This document shows, piece after piece, positions 46,947 to 56,871 of a stretch of DNA of 64,000 nt. Numbering within the stretch: position 1 is the first letter of the stretch; each line of letters opens with the position of its first letter. The position numbers were made by a program, and so were the translations under genes. Origin of the DNA: Nitratireductor indicus C115 (lineage in GTDB: Bacteria; Pseudomonadota; Alphaproteobacteria; Rhizobiales; Rhizobiaceae); NCBI RefSeq assembly GCF_000300515.1, contig NZ_AMSI01000008.1, positions 1 to 64,000 of the forward strand, given 5' to 3'. The notes beneath the pieces were generated by a model. It did not search any database. It was given only the letters and a program-made list of their open reading frames with translations, and was not told the DNA's origin.

Positions 46947-49900
46947 ATGCGTACGGCACGCCAAATCTCGCTCTTTCTGTTCGCGTTTTTCGCGCTTGTC
47001 GTAAGCGCCGGCGCACAGGATGCGCGACGGATCGTTACCACCCAGAACGGGGATTATTTCGGTTTCGACCTGCGCACCGAGCAGAATGTTTCGCTCGAGC
47101 AGTGCAAGAATGTGTGCCTTGGCGACGCGCAATGCCGCGCATTTACCTACAATACGCGCGCCGAATGGTGCTTCCTCAAGTCCGACTTCAATCGGCTGAA
47201 TACGTTCGATGGCGCGGTGGCTGGAAAGGTGGTCGTCAACGGTGCGGCAGCCGATATCGGCGCACCGCCGCCTCTGCGCTTCGTTGCGGACTACGTGATC
47301 CAGGAAGCACAGCAGTTCAAGGCGGATACGCTGAAGGGAGCAAGCGCTGGCGAGGAGGGTTTCGTCTCGCTGGTCTCGTCTGCCGGCGAACGGCTTGCCT
47401 CGGGCGATCCGCATTCGGCGATGCGCGCCTATCGCGCCGCCATTGCCATCGAACCGCAGGATGCCCAATTGTGGAGCGGGCTTGCCCGCGCAGCCATTGC
47501 TGCCGACCCTATTCCGAACGTCACCTCCTATGCCCTGCAGCGCACGGGTACGGGAGCGGCGATTACCGCCTACACGCTTTCGCGCAGCACCGACGATCGC
47601 GCGGAAGCCCTGGCGGCGCTTGCCGCCGCCCTTGAAAAACGAAACATGTTCCGCCCGGCAATCAGCGCCTATGAGGCAAGCCTTGCCCTGCGCGGCGTGC
47701 CGGAGGTGCCGGCGCTCTATGCGGACCTCAAGAGCCGCAAGGGATTCCGTATTCTCGATCACACGGTCGATTCCGACAGCGCCTCGCCCCGCATTTGTGT
47801 TCAGTTCTCCGAGGACCTCGTGAAGAGCGGGGTCGATTATGCCCAATACATGACGGTGGAAAACGAGCGGAATGTCGCCATCGACCGTTCCGAGCGCGAA
47901 CTGTGTGTGAGCGGACTCAAGCATGGCGGGCAATACCGCGTGGTCGTGCGTCAGGGGTTGCCTTCGGCAATTGGCGAGGTGATTGCCCAACCCTCGGCGC
48001 TGGAAATCTATATCCGCGACCGTGCGCCCTCGCTGCGGTTTACGGGCGATAATTTCGTGCTGCCTTCCACAGCGCGCCAGGGCATTCCGTTCGTCTCCGT
48101 CAACACGAAGAGCGCCAAGCTTGCCCTTTACCGGGTGGGGGATCGGGCGCTGACTCGGCTCCTGACGGAAGAGAAGTTCCTGCGCCAGCTCAATGAATAC
48201 GAGGCGGATGAAGTCATCGGCTCGATGGGCGAACCGGTCTGGAAGGGCGAGGTGGAAATCGCCTCCGAACTGAACAAGGACGTGGTCACCAGCATTCCGG
48301 TGGACGAGGCTTTGCCGAAACGCGAACCGGGCATCTATATGCTGAGCGCGGTTCCCGATGGCGATACCAGCAAGAGCTGGGATGCGCAGGCGACGCAGTG
48401 GTTCCTCGTTTCCGATATCGGCCTGTCCACCTTCACCGGCGATGACGGGCTTACGGTTTTCGCGCGTATGCTTTCGAGTGCTGCGCCTGCCAAGGGCGTG
48501 AAGCTCCAGCTTCTGGCGCGCAACAATGAAGTGCTGGGCGAGGCGGAAACCGATGCGGATGGCCGCGCGGTTTTCGCGCCGGGGCTTTCCCGCGCGACGG
48601 CGGGGCTCGCGCCTGCCGCGATTCTCGCCGAAAGCGGGGAGCAGGATTTCGTGTTCCTCGACATGACGCGGGCCGGTTTCGACCTTTCGGACCGGGGTGT
48701 CACCGGTCGCGCTTCGCCGGGGCCGCTCGATGCCTTCGCGTGGACCGAACGCGGCATCTATCGCGCCGGCGAAACGGTGCATGCGGCTGTGCTTCTGCGC
48801 AACCCTGCCTCGGAAGCCGTGGACGACCTGCCGCTGACCTTCATCTTCTACCGGCCAGATGGCGTGGAATCGGGGCGTATGGTCTCCAAGGGAGCGGAGC
48901 TGGGCGGACATGCCATCGATCTTGCCCTGCCGACCACGGCCATGCGCGGCACATGGCGCATGGCGGTCCACTCCGATCCGAAGCAGCCGGCCATAGCGGA
49001 AAAGATGTTCCTGGTGGAGGATTTCGTCCCGGACAGGACGGAGTTTGATCTGACGGCGGCTGATGAGGAAGTGCCGGTCGGCGGAGAGACCCAGGTGACA
49101 GTCGATGGCCGCTATCTCTATGGCGCCCCGGCGGCGGGGCTTGGCCTTGAGGGCGAACTCAGCGTCTTTGCTACGCGCGAATGGGAAGCCTTCCCCGGCT
49201 ATGTGTTCGGTCTCGAGGATGAAGAGGACGTGGAAGCAAGCCGCACGCCGCTTGCGGGCCTGCCGGACACGGATATCGAAGGTAAGGCCGTGTTCCCTGT
49301 AGGCATCGATGCTGCGCCGTCGACCACGCAGCTTCTTGCCGCGGAACTGACCGTGCGCATGCGTGAGGCGGGTGGGCGCGCCGTGGAGCGTTCGCTCGAT
49401 ATCGGGATCGCCGCGCAGACCGACATGATCGGCGTGAGACCGGAATTTTCAGGCGGACAGGTGCCTGAGGGCGGTACGGCGAATTTCCGGGTGATCGCCG
49501 TCGATCCGGACGGCGAGCGCATCGTCATGCCGGGCGTGAAATGGTCGCTGCTCAGGGTGGAGCGGCGCTACCAGTGGTATCGCAATGACGGCTCCTGGAA
49601 CTACGAACCGATCACCTCCACAAGCCTCGTGCGCGAGGGCACGGTGGATGCGGCAGAAGGCAGCGAACCGCAGATCGGCGTTTCCGTCGACTGGGGCCGC
49701 TATCGTCTGGAGGTCGAGAGCCCCGATCCCGACGGTCCGGTGACGAGCGTCGAATTCAGCTCCGGCTGGTATGTGGCGGCGGGTTCCACCGAGACGCCGG
49801 ACGGGCTGGAAGTGGCGCTCGACAAGGAGAGCTATGCAGTCGGCGACACGGCGGAACTGAAAATCTCGCCACGTTTTGCGGGCGAGGTGCTCGTTACCGT

Positions 49901-52412
49901 CGGTACCGAGAGCCTGATCGAGACGTTCACCGCGCATGTGCCGGAGGGCGGTGCGACGGTTGACATACCGGTGACGGAGGCGATGGGTGCGGGGACCTAT
50001 GTCACGGCCACATTGTTCCGTCCCGGCGAGGCTGCGGAGAACCGCCTGCCCATGCGGTCGATCGGGCTGCGCTGGCTGAAAGTGGACCCCGCCGCTCGCA
50101 ATCTCGCCGTGGAGCTCGGCGTGGAAGACAAGGTGCGGCCCAATGAGACGCTGGTGATCCCGGTTTCGGTCGCGGGTGCCGCGGGGGAGGAAGCCTATGT
50201 AACGGTCGCGGCCGTCGATGTGGGCATTCTGAACCTTACGCGCTACCAGGCGCCGGATCCGGCGGGATGGTATTTCGGCCAGCGCATGCTCGGTATCGAG
50301 ATGCGGGACATTTATGGGCGGCTGATAGACGGATCGCTCGGCGCGACAGGCCGGCTGCGCACGGGTGGCGATGGCGGCGGCATGACGCCGTCCGGCAGCC
50401 CGCCCACTGAAAAGCTGATCGCCTTCTTCTCGGGCGTCGTCCGGCTCGATGCAGAGGGCAAGGCCGACGTTGCGTTCGACATTCCGCAGTTCAACGGCAC
50501 GGCGCGCATCATGGCCGTCGCCTGGTCGAAGAAGGGCGTCGGCAGCGCATCGAAGGATGTCATCATCCGCGACCCGGTGGTGCTGACGATGAGCCAGCCG
50601 CGTTTCATGGCGCCGGGCGACGAAACGCGCGTCCTGCTCGAGGTTGCCAATACGGACGGGCCGGCCGGCGATTATACGCTGACCGTCTCTTCTGAGGGCG
50701 AGCTCAGTGCCGACCTGCGGTCCGTTCCGGCCACGCTGACGCTTGCTGCGGGCGGCAAGGCCAATCTCGCCATTCCCGTCTCGGCAAAGAATGCGGGCGC
50801 GGGCGCGGTTTCCGTCGCGCTTACGCATGCGGACGGGCTGACGGTCGACAAGTCGGTCAGTCTGCCGGTGCGGCCGGGCGTCATGCCGGTTGCCGAACGG
50901 CGGACGGTTTCGCTTGCGCCCAATGGGGGCAGCATCAGGGTGGACCGGGAGCTTTTGGCCGACAGTTTCATCGACGGGGCTTCGGTGACGCTCAACGTGT
51001 CGCGGAACGACGGTTTCGATATTCCCGCCCTGCTCATGTCGCTCGATCGCTACCCTTATGGCTGTGCCGAGCAGACCACGAGCCGCGCGCTGCCGCTTCT
51101 TTATGTGAGCGAATTGTCCAAAGCCGCAGGAATGGACGAGGATCCCGAGATCAAAGGTCGTATCGAGGATGCGATCAAACGGGTGCTGTCCTACCAGTCC
51201 GCTTCCGGCAGCTTCGGCCTCTGGGGGCCGGGGTCGGGCGATCTCTGGCTGGATGCCTATGTGACCGATTTCCTGACACGGGCCCGGGAGCAGGGATTTG
51301 TCGTGCCTGAACTTGCCATGGATCAGGCTCTTTCAAACCTGCAGAACTCGCTCGCCTATGACACGGACGTTCAATCGCGCGGCGGCGAGATCGCCTATGC
51401 GCTCTATGTCATGGCCCGCAATCGCAAGGCTTCGGCAGGCGACCTGCGCTATTATCTCGATACGCGGATCAATGAATTCACGACGCCGATCTCGCGGGCT
51501 CAGATCGCGGCGGGGCTTGCCCTCTATGGCGACGCACAGCGCGCGGAGACGGGCTTCAGCTCGGCCTTCCGGCTGGCGCAGGGCATGAAGGATGGCTACA
51601 CGGCGCGCAGCGACTACGGGTCCCGGCTCAGGGACGGCGCGGCGATGCTGGCTCTCGCCGCCGAGAGCCGGCCCGAGCCGGCGCTCGTGCCGCAGATGAC
51701 GCAGCTTGTCGCCTCCATTCGCGGGTCGACACGCTATATGAGCACGCAGGACGAAGCCTGGATGCTTCTCGCCGCCCGCGCGCTCAGCCAAACGAGCCAG
51801 GAGCTGCGCCTGACGGTGGACGGTGCGGCACATGCTGGCGCCTTCTCGCGGCGCATCCCAGGGGCTGATCTTCTCGACATGCCGCTGACGGTGGCCAATG
51901 CGGGAGCGGAACCGGTGGATGCGGTCATCACCACCATCGCTGCGCCGCAACAGCCGCTTCCCGCAGGCGGCGAGGGCTTCACCATCGAACGCACCTATTA
52001 CACGCTGGACGGGGAGGAGGCGAATGTCTCCGAGGCGCGCCAGAACGAGCGCTATGTGGTGGTGCTGAACGTGACCGAGAGCAACAAATGGCCCTCGCGC
52101 GTTCTGGTTTCCGATCTTTTGCCTGCCGGTTTCGAAATCGACAATCCGCGTCTGGTCAACAGTGCGGATATCTCGAATTTCGACTGGCTTGGAGAGACCA
52201 GCGCCGTGCACACCGAATTCCGGGACGACCGTTTCATCGCGGCCTTCGACCGCAGCTCCGGCAGCGACCGTAGCTTCCGGCTTGCCTATGTGGTGCGGGC
52301 GGTGACACCCGGCGTCTACACGCATCCTGCAGCGAGCGTCGAGGATATGTACCGCCCGCAGCTCAACGCACGGACGGCGACCGGCTTCATGGAGGTGCTG
52401 GGGCAACAGTGA
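46947..52412 (+). CDS. Bacterial alpha-2-macroglobulin with N-terminal PAN domain
   Basis: Very large periplasmic protein, 1821 residues, expected to trap foreign proteases that breach the outer membrane. Signal peptide FLFAFFALVVSAGA without a lipobox cysteine; PAN/Apple-like domain at about 25-95 (EQCKNVCLGDAQCRAFTYNT); a TPR-like region near 110-260 (SGDPHSAMRAYRAAIAIEPQ); macroglobulin domains; and a thioester domain with YGCAEQTTSRALPL, where Cys1373 and Gln1376 could form the thioester. The start at 46947 follows GGAGGAA. pbpC begins 31 bases downstream, the pairing known from many proteobacteria. The A2M-type receptor region is C-terminal. Confidence 0.94.
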   Translation: MRTARQISLFLFAFFALVVSAGAQDARRIVTTQNGDYFGFDLRTEQNVSLEQCKNVCLGDAQCRAFTYNTRAEWCFLKSDFNRLNTFDGAVAGKVVVNGAAADIGAPPPLRFVADYVIQEAQQFKADTLKGASAGEEGFVSLVSSAGERLASGDPHSAMRAYRAAIAIEPQDAQLWSGLARAAIAADPIPNVTSYALQRTGTGAAITAYTLSRSTDDRAEALAALAAALEKRNMFRPAISAYEASLALRGVPEVPALYADLKSRKGFRILDHTVDSDSASPRICVQFSEDLVKSGVDYAQYMTVENERNVAIDRSERELCVSGLKHGGQYRVVVRQGLPSAIGEVIAQPSALEIYIRDRAPSLRFTGDNFVLPSTARQGIPFVSVNTKSAKLALYRVGDRALTRLLTEEKFLRQLNEYEADEVIGSMGEPVWKGEVEIASELNKDVVTSIPVDEALPKREPGIYMLSAVPDGDTSKSWDAQATQWFLVSDIGLSTFTGDDGLTVFARMLSSAAPAKGVKLQLLARNNEVLGEAETDADGRAVFAPGLSRATAGLAPAAILAESGEQDFVFLDMTRAGFDLSDRGVTGRASPGPLDAFAWTERGIYRAGETVHAAVLLRNPASEAVDDLPLTFIFYRPDGVESGRMVSKGAELGGHAIDLALPTTAMRGTWRMAVHSDPKQPAIAEKMFLVEDFVPDRTEFDLTAADEEVPVGGETQVTVDGRYLYGAPAAGLGLEGELSVFATREWEAFPGYVFGLEDEEDVEASRTPLAGLPDTDIEGKAVFPVGIDAAPSTTQLLAAELTVRMREAGGRAVERSLDIGIAAQTDMIGVRPEFSGGQVPEGGTANFRVIAVDPDGERIVMPGVKWSLLRVERRYQWYRNDGSWNYEPITSTSLVREGTVDAAEGSEPQIGVSVDWGRYRLEVESPDPDGPVTSVEFSSGWYVAAGSTETPDGLEVALDKESYAVGDTAELKISPRFAGEVLVTVGTESLIETFTAHVPEGGATVDIPVTEAMGAGTYVTATLFRPGEAAENRLPMRSIGLRWLKVDPAARNLAVELGVEDKVRPNETLVIPVSVAGAAGEEAYVTVAAVDVGILNLTRYQAPDPAGWYFGQRMLGIEMRDIYGRLIDGSLGATGRLRTGGDGGGMTPSGSPPTEKLIAFFSGVVRLDAEGKADVAFDIPQFNGTARIMAVAWSKKGVGSASKDVIIRDPVVLTMSQPRFMAPGDETRVLLEVANTDGPAGDYTLTVSSEGELSADLRSVPATLTLAAGGKANLAIPVSAKNAGAGAVSVALTHADGLTVDKSVSLPVRPGVMPVAERRTVSLAPNGGSIRVDRELLADSFIDGASVTLNVSRNDGFDIPALLMSLDRYPYGCAEQTTSRALPLLYVSELSKAAGMDEDPEIKGRIEDAIKRVLSYQSASGSFGLWGPGSGDLWLDAYVTDFLTRAREQGFVVPELAMDQALSNLQNSLAYDTDVQSRGGEIAYALYVMARNRKASAGDLRYYLDTRINEFTTPISRAQIAAGLALYGDAQRAETGFSSAFRLAQGMKDGYTARSDYGSRLRDGAAMLALAAESRPEPALVPQMTQLVASIRGSTRYMSTQDEAWMLLAARALSQTSQELRLTVDGAAHAGAFSRRIPGADLLDMPLTVANAGAEPVDAVITTIAAPQQPLPAGGEGFTIERTYYTLDGEEANVSEARQNERYVVVLNVTESNKWPSRVLVSDLLPAGFEIDNPRLVNSADISNFDWLGETSAVHTEFRDDRFIAAFDRSSGSDRSFRLAYVVRAVTPGVYTHPAASVEDMYRPQLNARTATGFMEVLGQQ

Positions 52413-52443
52413 GGCTCGCTTTGACGTAGAGCGGAATCAGGAC

Positions 52444-54525
52444 ATGAAACGGCTTCGCACGGTTCTCGTTTGCGGATGTGCGCTGGTCGCGATGGGGATC
52501 GCGGCCGGCGTGGCGCTCGACCGTCTCGACAAGGCGTATCCACCGCCGCTGGCCAAGCTCTCGCTGTCGCAGGAAGTCATCGACCGTGACGGCGCGCTGT
52601 TGCGGGCCTATGCGGCGCCCGATGGGCGCTGGCGGCTGCAAGCCCGCATCGACACGCTCGATCCGCAGTTCCTGGCCATGCTCGTCGCCTATGAGGACAA
52701 ACGGTTCTGGAGTCATTCAGGCGTCGATCTTCGCGCCATCGCCCGGGCGGCGTTCCAGCTTGCGACAAGCGGGCATATCGTGTCGGGCGCCTCGACGCTT
52801 TCGATGCAGCTTGCCCGGCTGATCGAACCGCGCGAGGAGCGCAGCTTTGGCGCAAAGCTGCGGCAGATGGCGCGGGCCCTGCAGATCGAAAGGCGATTGT
52901 CGAAGCGCGAAATCCTTGAGCGCTATCTCACGCTGGCGCCCTATGGCGGCAATCTGGAAGGCATTCGCGCGGCCAGCCTCGCCTGGTTCGGCAAGGAGCC
53001 GCACAAGCTGGGGCTCGCGGAGGCCGCGCTTCTCGTCGCTCTGCCGCAATCGCCGGAGGCACGTCGGCCCGACCGGCATCCCAAGATCGCAAAAGCTGCG
53101 CGAGACCGGGTGCTGTCGCGCATGGCGAGCGCCGGCGTCATCATCGAGAGCGAGGTGGAGCGAGCCTCTGAAACGAAGGTCATGGCAAGGCGTTTGCAGA
53201 TGCCCGCCTTCGCTGCCCATCTCGCCGATGCCGCCTTGAAGGCCGAACCGGATAAAACCCGCCACGAGCTTTTCATCCGCCGGTCCGCACAGGCCAATCT
53301 CGAAGCCGTCGCAGCCGATGCCGCGCGCCGCATCGGCCCCCGTATCTCGGTGGCGATGATCCTTTCCGATGCCGCTACGGGAGAAGTCCTGGCACGGGTC
53401 GGGTCGGCCGGTTATTTCGATGCTCGCCGCGCCGGCTGGATCGATATGAGCGTGGCGCAGCGCTCGCCCGGCTCGACGCTGAAGCCCTTCATCTATGGCC
53501 TCGCCTTCGAGGAAGGCCTGGCGATGCAGGAAACCATGATCGAGGATCGGCCGGGCAATTTTTCCGGATACCGGCCACGCAATTTCGACCTTGCCTATCA
53601 GGGCGATGTCAGTGTGCGCACGGCGCTGCAGATGTCGCTCAACGTGCCGGCGATCCGGCTGCTCGATGCCGTGGGGCCGGTGCGGCTCGTTTCCCGGATG
53701 CGTCAGGCGGGAGCGGAACCGATCCTTCCTCCCGGCGAAACGCCGGGTCTCGCTATCGGGCTGGGCGGCGCGGGCATGACGCTTGAGGGGCTTGTGCAGC
53801 TTTACGGAGGGCTTGCCAATCGCGGGCGGGTCCGCCCCTTGCGTTACCTTGCGGCAAGCGAAGCGCTGCCCAATCCGCCGACGATCCTGACACCGCAAGC
53901 CACGTGGCAGGTTGCCGATATTCTGTCGGGTGTCACCCCGCCGGAAGGTGCGCCGCGGCTCGGCATCGCCTACAAGACCGGCACATCCTATGGATATCGC
54001 GATGCCTGGGCCGTCGGTTATGACGGGCGTCATGTGCTGGGCGTATGGGTGGGCCGTCCCGATGGAGGTTCGGTGCCGGGGCTGACCGGCTATATGGCGG
54101 CAGCACCCATTCTGTTCGAAGGGTTTGCAAGGTCGGGTGCGGGGCTGACCCCGTTGCCTTCTGCGCCGGCTGGTGCGGTGCGGCTTGCAGCAAGCGAATT
54201 GCCGTTTCCCATGCGCCGTTTTTCGCTCGGGTCGCCTGGCCATATGGCCGGCGCACCGACCGAGCCTGCGCCTGAGATCGTGTTTCCACCTCAGGGCGCG
54301 CGCATCGATCTCGGCTTGCGGTCGGGTGGCGTGGACAGCATGCCGCTGGCACTCAAGATCAATGGCGGGCGGGCACCTTTCCGCTGGCTCGCCAATGGCG
54401 CGCCGCTGCCTGATACATTCCGCCGGCGCACCGCCTCTTGGGTGCCGGACGGTGGTGGAGCCTCCACGCTTACCGTCATCGACGCGGCCGGTCGCTCGGC
54501 GACTGTTCAGGTTTTTTTGGAATAG
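52444..54525 (+). CDS. pbpC: Penicillin-binding protein 1C
   Basis: Bifunctional peptidoglycan synthase, 693 residues: signal/anchor helix (about 5-25), glycosyltransferase domain (VAYEDKRFWSHSGVD with the catalytic Glu, GASTLSMQLARLI, KREILERYLTLAPYGGNLEG), transpeptidase domain with S344-T-L-K347 in RSPGSTLKPFIYG, SLN near residue 399, KTGTSYGYRDAWAVGY, and a C-terminal BiPBP_C domain (about 610-693, IVFPPQGARIDL). All catalytic motifs are intact. With alpha-2-macroglobulin upstream it probably forms an envelope repair and defence unit. Confidence 0.96.
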   Translation: MKRLRTVLVCGCALVAMGIAAGVALDRLDKAYPPPLAKLSLSQEVIDRDGALLRAYAAPDGRWRLQARIDTLDPQFLAMLVAYEDKRFWSHSGVDLRAIARAAFQLATSGHIVSGASTLSMQLARLIEPREERSFGAKLRQMARALQIERRLSKREILERYLTLAPYGGNLEGIRAASLAWFGKEPHKLGLAEAALLVALPQSPEARRPDRHPKIAKAARDRVLSRMASAGVIIESEVERASETKVMARRLQMPAFAAHLADAALKAEPDKTRHELFIRRSAQANLEAVAADAARRIGPRISVAMILSDAATGEVLARVGSAGYFDARRAGWIDMSVAQRSPGSTLKPFIYGLAFEEGLAMQETMIEDRPGNFSGYRPRNFDLAYQGDVSVRTALQMSLNVPAIRLLDAVGPVRLVSRMRQAGAEPILPPGETPGLAIGLGGAGMTLEGLVQLYGGLANRGRVRPLRYLAASEALPNPPTILTPQATWQVADILSGVTPPEGAPRLGIAYKTGTSYGYRDAWAVGYDGRHVLGVWVGRPDGGSVPGLTGYMAAAPILFEGFARSGAGLTPLPSAPAGAVRLAASELPFPMRRFSLGSPGHMAGAPTEPAPEIVFPPQGARIDLGLRSGGVDSMPLALKINGGRAPFRWLANGAPLPDTFRRRTASWVPDGGGASTLTVIDAAGRSATVQVFLE

Positions 54526-54720
54526 TTTGCCTGTTTACGTTGGGTAAGGGGTGATTTCGCCAGGCCAGAAAATCCGTTACAATTCTTGAGCGCGCATGTG
54601 CCCGGAGAGGGGTGCCGAGGGCGCTTTGGCTTCTTGCTTGCCGCATTCATTTGGACGTCAAGGGAGACTGCCAGGCATGCAAAATGCTCTGGGGGGAACG
54701 GGAAAAGTGCTCGGCTCAAG

Positions 54721-55695
54721 ATGAACACACTCAGCCTGCGGGCATCGGATTTCGAGCCGGGACACAGGGTGGCGGCCTTTCAGGACGCTGTTTCCTCCAT
54801 GTGTAAGCTCGACATCACGCCGGCCGACCCCGAAACTTTTCAGTCGCATACCGAGATCGGCCTTCTGCCCACATTGATGACCGGACAGACCATGCATTCC
54901 GCCTGCACGGTGGTGCGCACGCCGACACTGGCGGCCGAAACCGGCGACAACATCATGTTGCATGTGCCGGTGAAGGGCGCGTTCTCCATGCACCAGCGCG
55001 GCGGGCAGGATGTGGTGTGCGGGCCCGGCCAGATCTATGTCGATCCCAATGAGATGCCGGGCATCGCGGAGTTCGGCGAGGGACGGACGGAAGTGTTCTA
55101 TGTGTCGATCCCGCGCGGTTGCCTGCAATCCAGTGCACGGGGTCTCAATGCAGTCATGCGCGACACGGCGGCGATGACGCCGCAATGGCGGCTCTTTCTA
55201 AGATATGCCCAGTCGCTGCATGCGGAATTGCGGCTCCTGCCGCCGGACCAGGCGCTGCAATGTGCTGCACACGTGCAGGATCTTGTTGTCATGGCGCTGG
55301 GGGCTGCGAATGAGCGCATGGAGATTGCGCGCGGACGCGGCGTGCGCGCGGCGCGGCTCAAGGCCATCAGGGACGATATCGAACAGCATCTCACCTCGAC
55401 GGAGCTTTCCGTGGACTGGATGGCTGCCCGCCACGGCATTTCGCAACGGTATATCCGGTCGCTCTTTGCAGGTGAGGAAACCACTTTCCGCGATTATGTG
55501 GCAGTGCGCCGGCTGCGCCTTGTTCATCGCATGCTGACCGATCCGGCGTGTAGCGGTTTGACCGTCAGCGAAATCGCCATGAGCGCGGGCTTCGGCGATC
55601 TGTCCTGGTTCAACAATTGCTTTCGCAGGACCTATGGCCGGACACCGAGCGATATCCGTGCGGAAGCTCTGGCGGTGGCCTTTTCCCGCAACTGA
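54721..55695 (+). CDS. AraC-family transcriptional regulator
   Basis: 324-residue regulator. The N-terminal cupin-like sensing region (about 1-200) contains GDNIMLHVPVKGAFSMHQRG, as in the AraC-binding-domain-2 type (FeaR/NitR). The C-terminal two-HTH domain (about 220-320) has VDWMAARHGISQRYIRSLF and SEIAMSAGFGDLSWFNNCFR then TYGRTPSDIR. The start at 54721 gives MNTLSLRASDFEPG; the frame is open 135 bases upstream, but that part is not family-like. It has no obvious partner; the neighbours are pbpC and a membrane protein. Targets are unknown. Confidence 0.92.
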   Translation: MNTLSLRASDFEPGHRVAAFQDAVSSMCKLDITPADPETFQSHTEIGLLPTLMTGQTMHSACTVVRTPTLAAETGDNIMLHVPVKGAFSMHQRGGQDVVCGPGQIYVDPNEMPGIAEFGEGRTEVFYVSIPRGCLQSSARGLNAVMRDTAAMTPQWRLFLRYAQSLHAELRLLPPDQALQCAAHVQDLVVMALGAANERMEIARGRGVRAARLKAIRDDIEQHLTSTELSVDWMAARHGISQRYIRSLFAGEETTFRDYVAVRRLRLVHRMLTDPACSGLTVSEIAMSAGFGDLSWFNNCFRRTYGRTPSDIRAEALAVAFSRN

Positions 55696-55866
55696 CGCAG
55701 GATTCGGGATGAGTGACGCGGGAAAATCGGGTCAGTGCCGTCGCCCCCGCATCGGGTGCCGTCCAGCCCAAGAACGGCAGGGCAAAGCGCAATAGGATTG
55801 TGCGGACGGCTTCGATTCGGGCGTCGCTCTGCAAGGGACATGTAATTAAGAACGAGGAGCCCCTTG

Positions 55867-56871
55867 ATGTGGGATTTCAGCGTCACGAACGCGTTTCGCC
55901 TGATGGCGGCGACGACGCCCTTTCTGCTGTTTCGCGCGATGGTCTATTTCGGTATCGCCGTGGCCTATGTGCTGGCGACGGGTGTCGGCGCCGGGGTCGG
56001 CTATGGCATTGGCGGCTTCGCCGGACCTGACGATCAGGCAGGCTATGCCATATGGGGCGGGGGGATCGGTTTTTCGCTGACAGCGGGCGTTCTCTACTTC
56101 CTGCGGGAATATATTCTCTACACTGTCAAGGCGGCGCACATCGCGGTGCTCGTGGAGAAGATGGATGGCCGCCCGTTGCCCGAAGGACGCGGCCAGATGG
56201 CCTATGGTGCCTCGGTGGTAAAGGAGCGGTTCGCGCAGGCCAGCGTGCTGTTTGCCGTCGATCAGCTGGTCAAGGGGGTGATCCGGGCGATTACCGGGCT
56301 GGTGCAGGGTATTCTTTCTTTCCTTCCCATTCCGGGCCTCGACAACATTGCGCGCATCCTGCGTGCGTTTCTCAACGTCGCGGTCGGCTTCATCGATGAG
56401 GTGATCCTTGCGCATGCCATCCGCACCCGCAGCGACAATGCATGGGCTTCGGCCCGCGAGGCGCTGGTGCTTTATGGCCAGAACCATAAGGCCATGCTCA
56501 AGAATGCCGCGTTTCTTGCCGTCATCGTCTATGGTCTTTCCTTCCTCGTCTTTCTGGTGATGCTCGCTCCCGCCGCAGCAGTGGTTTATCTGATGCCGGG
56601 TGCATGGAGCGCCGGCGGCATGATCTTCGCGCTGCTGTTTGCCTGGGCGGTAAAGGCTGCGCTGATCGAGCCTTTCGCCATCACCTGCATGATGCAGGTC
56701 TTTTTCAAGGTAACGGAAGGCCAGGTTCCCGATCCCGCCTGGGATGCGAAGCTGGAGCAGATGTCCGGGAAATTCCGCGCACTGAAGGACAAGGCGGTGG
56801 GCGCTATGGGCGGTCGCCCCGCGGGAGGGCAACAAGGCCCGGGTGCTGCGGGCCACGAAGGGGCTCTGTGA
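55867..56871 (+). CDS. Membrane protein of unknown function, partner of VWA protein
   Basis: 334 residues with four to five membrane segments: about 20-45 (RAMVYFGIAVAYVLATGVGA), 58-82, a reentrant or amphipathic stretch at 130-160, and two strong helices at 215-240 and 243-270. Between them lie long cytoplasmic-type stretches (ALVLYGQNHKAMLKNAA). The last 35 residues are Gly/Gln/Pro-rich. I do not recognise a family. The stop overlaps the VWA-gene ATG (TGATG), so the two products are made together and likely work together. An ATG directly follows a TTG at 55864; either may start it. Confidence 0.75.
   Translation: MWDFSVTNAFRLMAATTPFLLFRAMVYFGIAVAYVLATGVGAGVGYGIGGFAGPDDQAGYAIWGGGIGFSLTAGVLYFLREYILYTVKAAHIAVLVEKMDGRPLPEGRGQMAYGASVVKERFAQASVLFAVDQLVKGVIRAITGLVQGILSFLPIPGLDNIARILRAFLNVAVGFIDEVILAHAIRTRSDNAWASAREALVLYGQNHKAMLKNAAFLAVIVYGLSFLVFLVMLAPAAAVVYLMPGAWSAGGMIFALLFAWAVKAALIEPFAITCMMQVFFKVTEGQVPDPAWDAKLEQMSGKFRALKDKAVGAMGGRPAGGQQGPGAAGHEGAL

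Noticed and set aside
46869-48971. 700-codon minus-strand frame opposite the alpha-2-macroglobulin gene
   Set aside because: Shadow of a gene with signal peptide, PAN domain and thioester motif; the antisense product is His/Arg-rich and featureless.
52426-52460. TAGAGCGGAATC-like stretch before pbpC, similar to the start of the segment near 34782
   Set aside because: Similarity is limited to about ten bases and the stretch overlaps the pbpC start; not enough to call a repeat copy.
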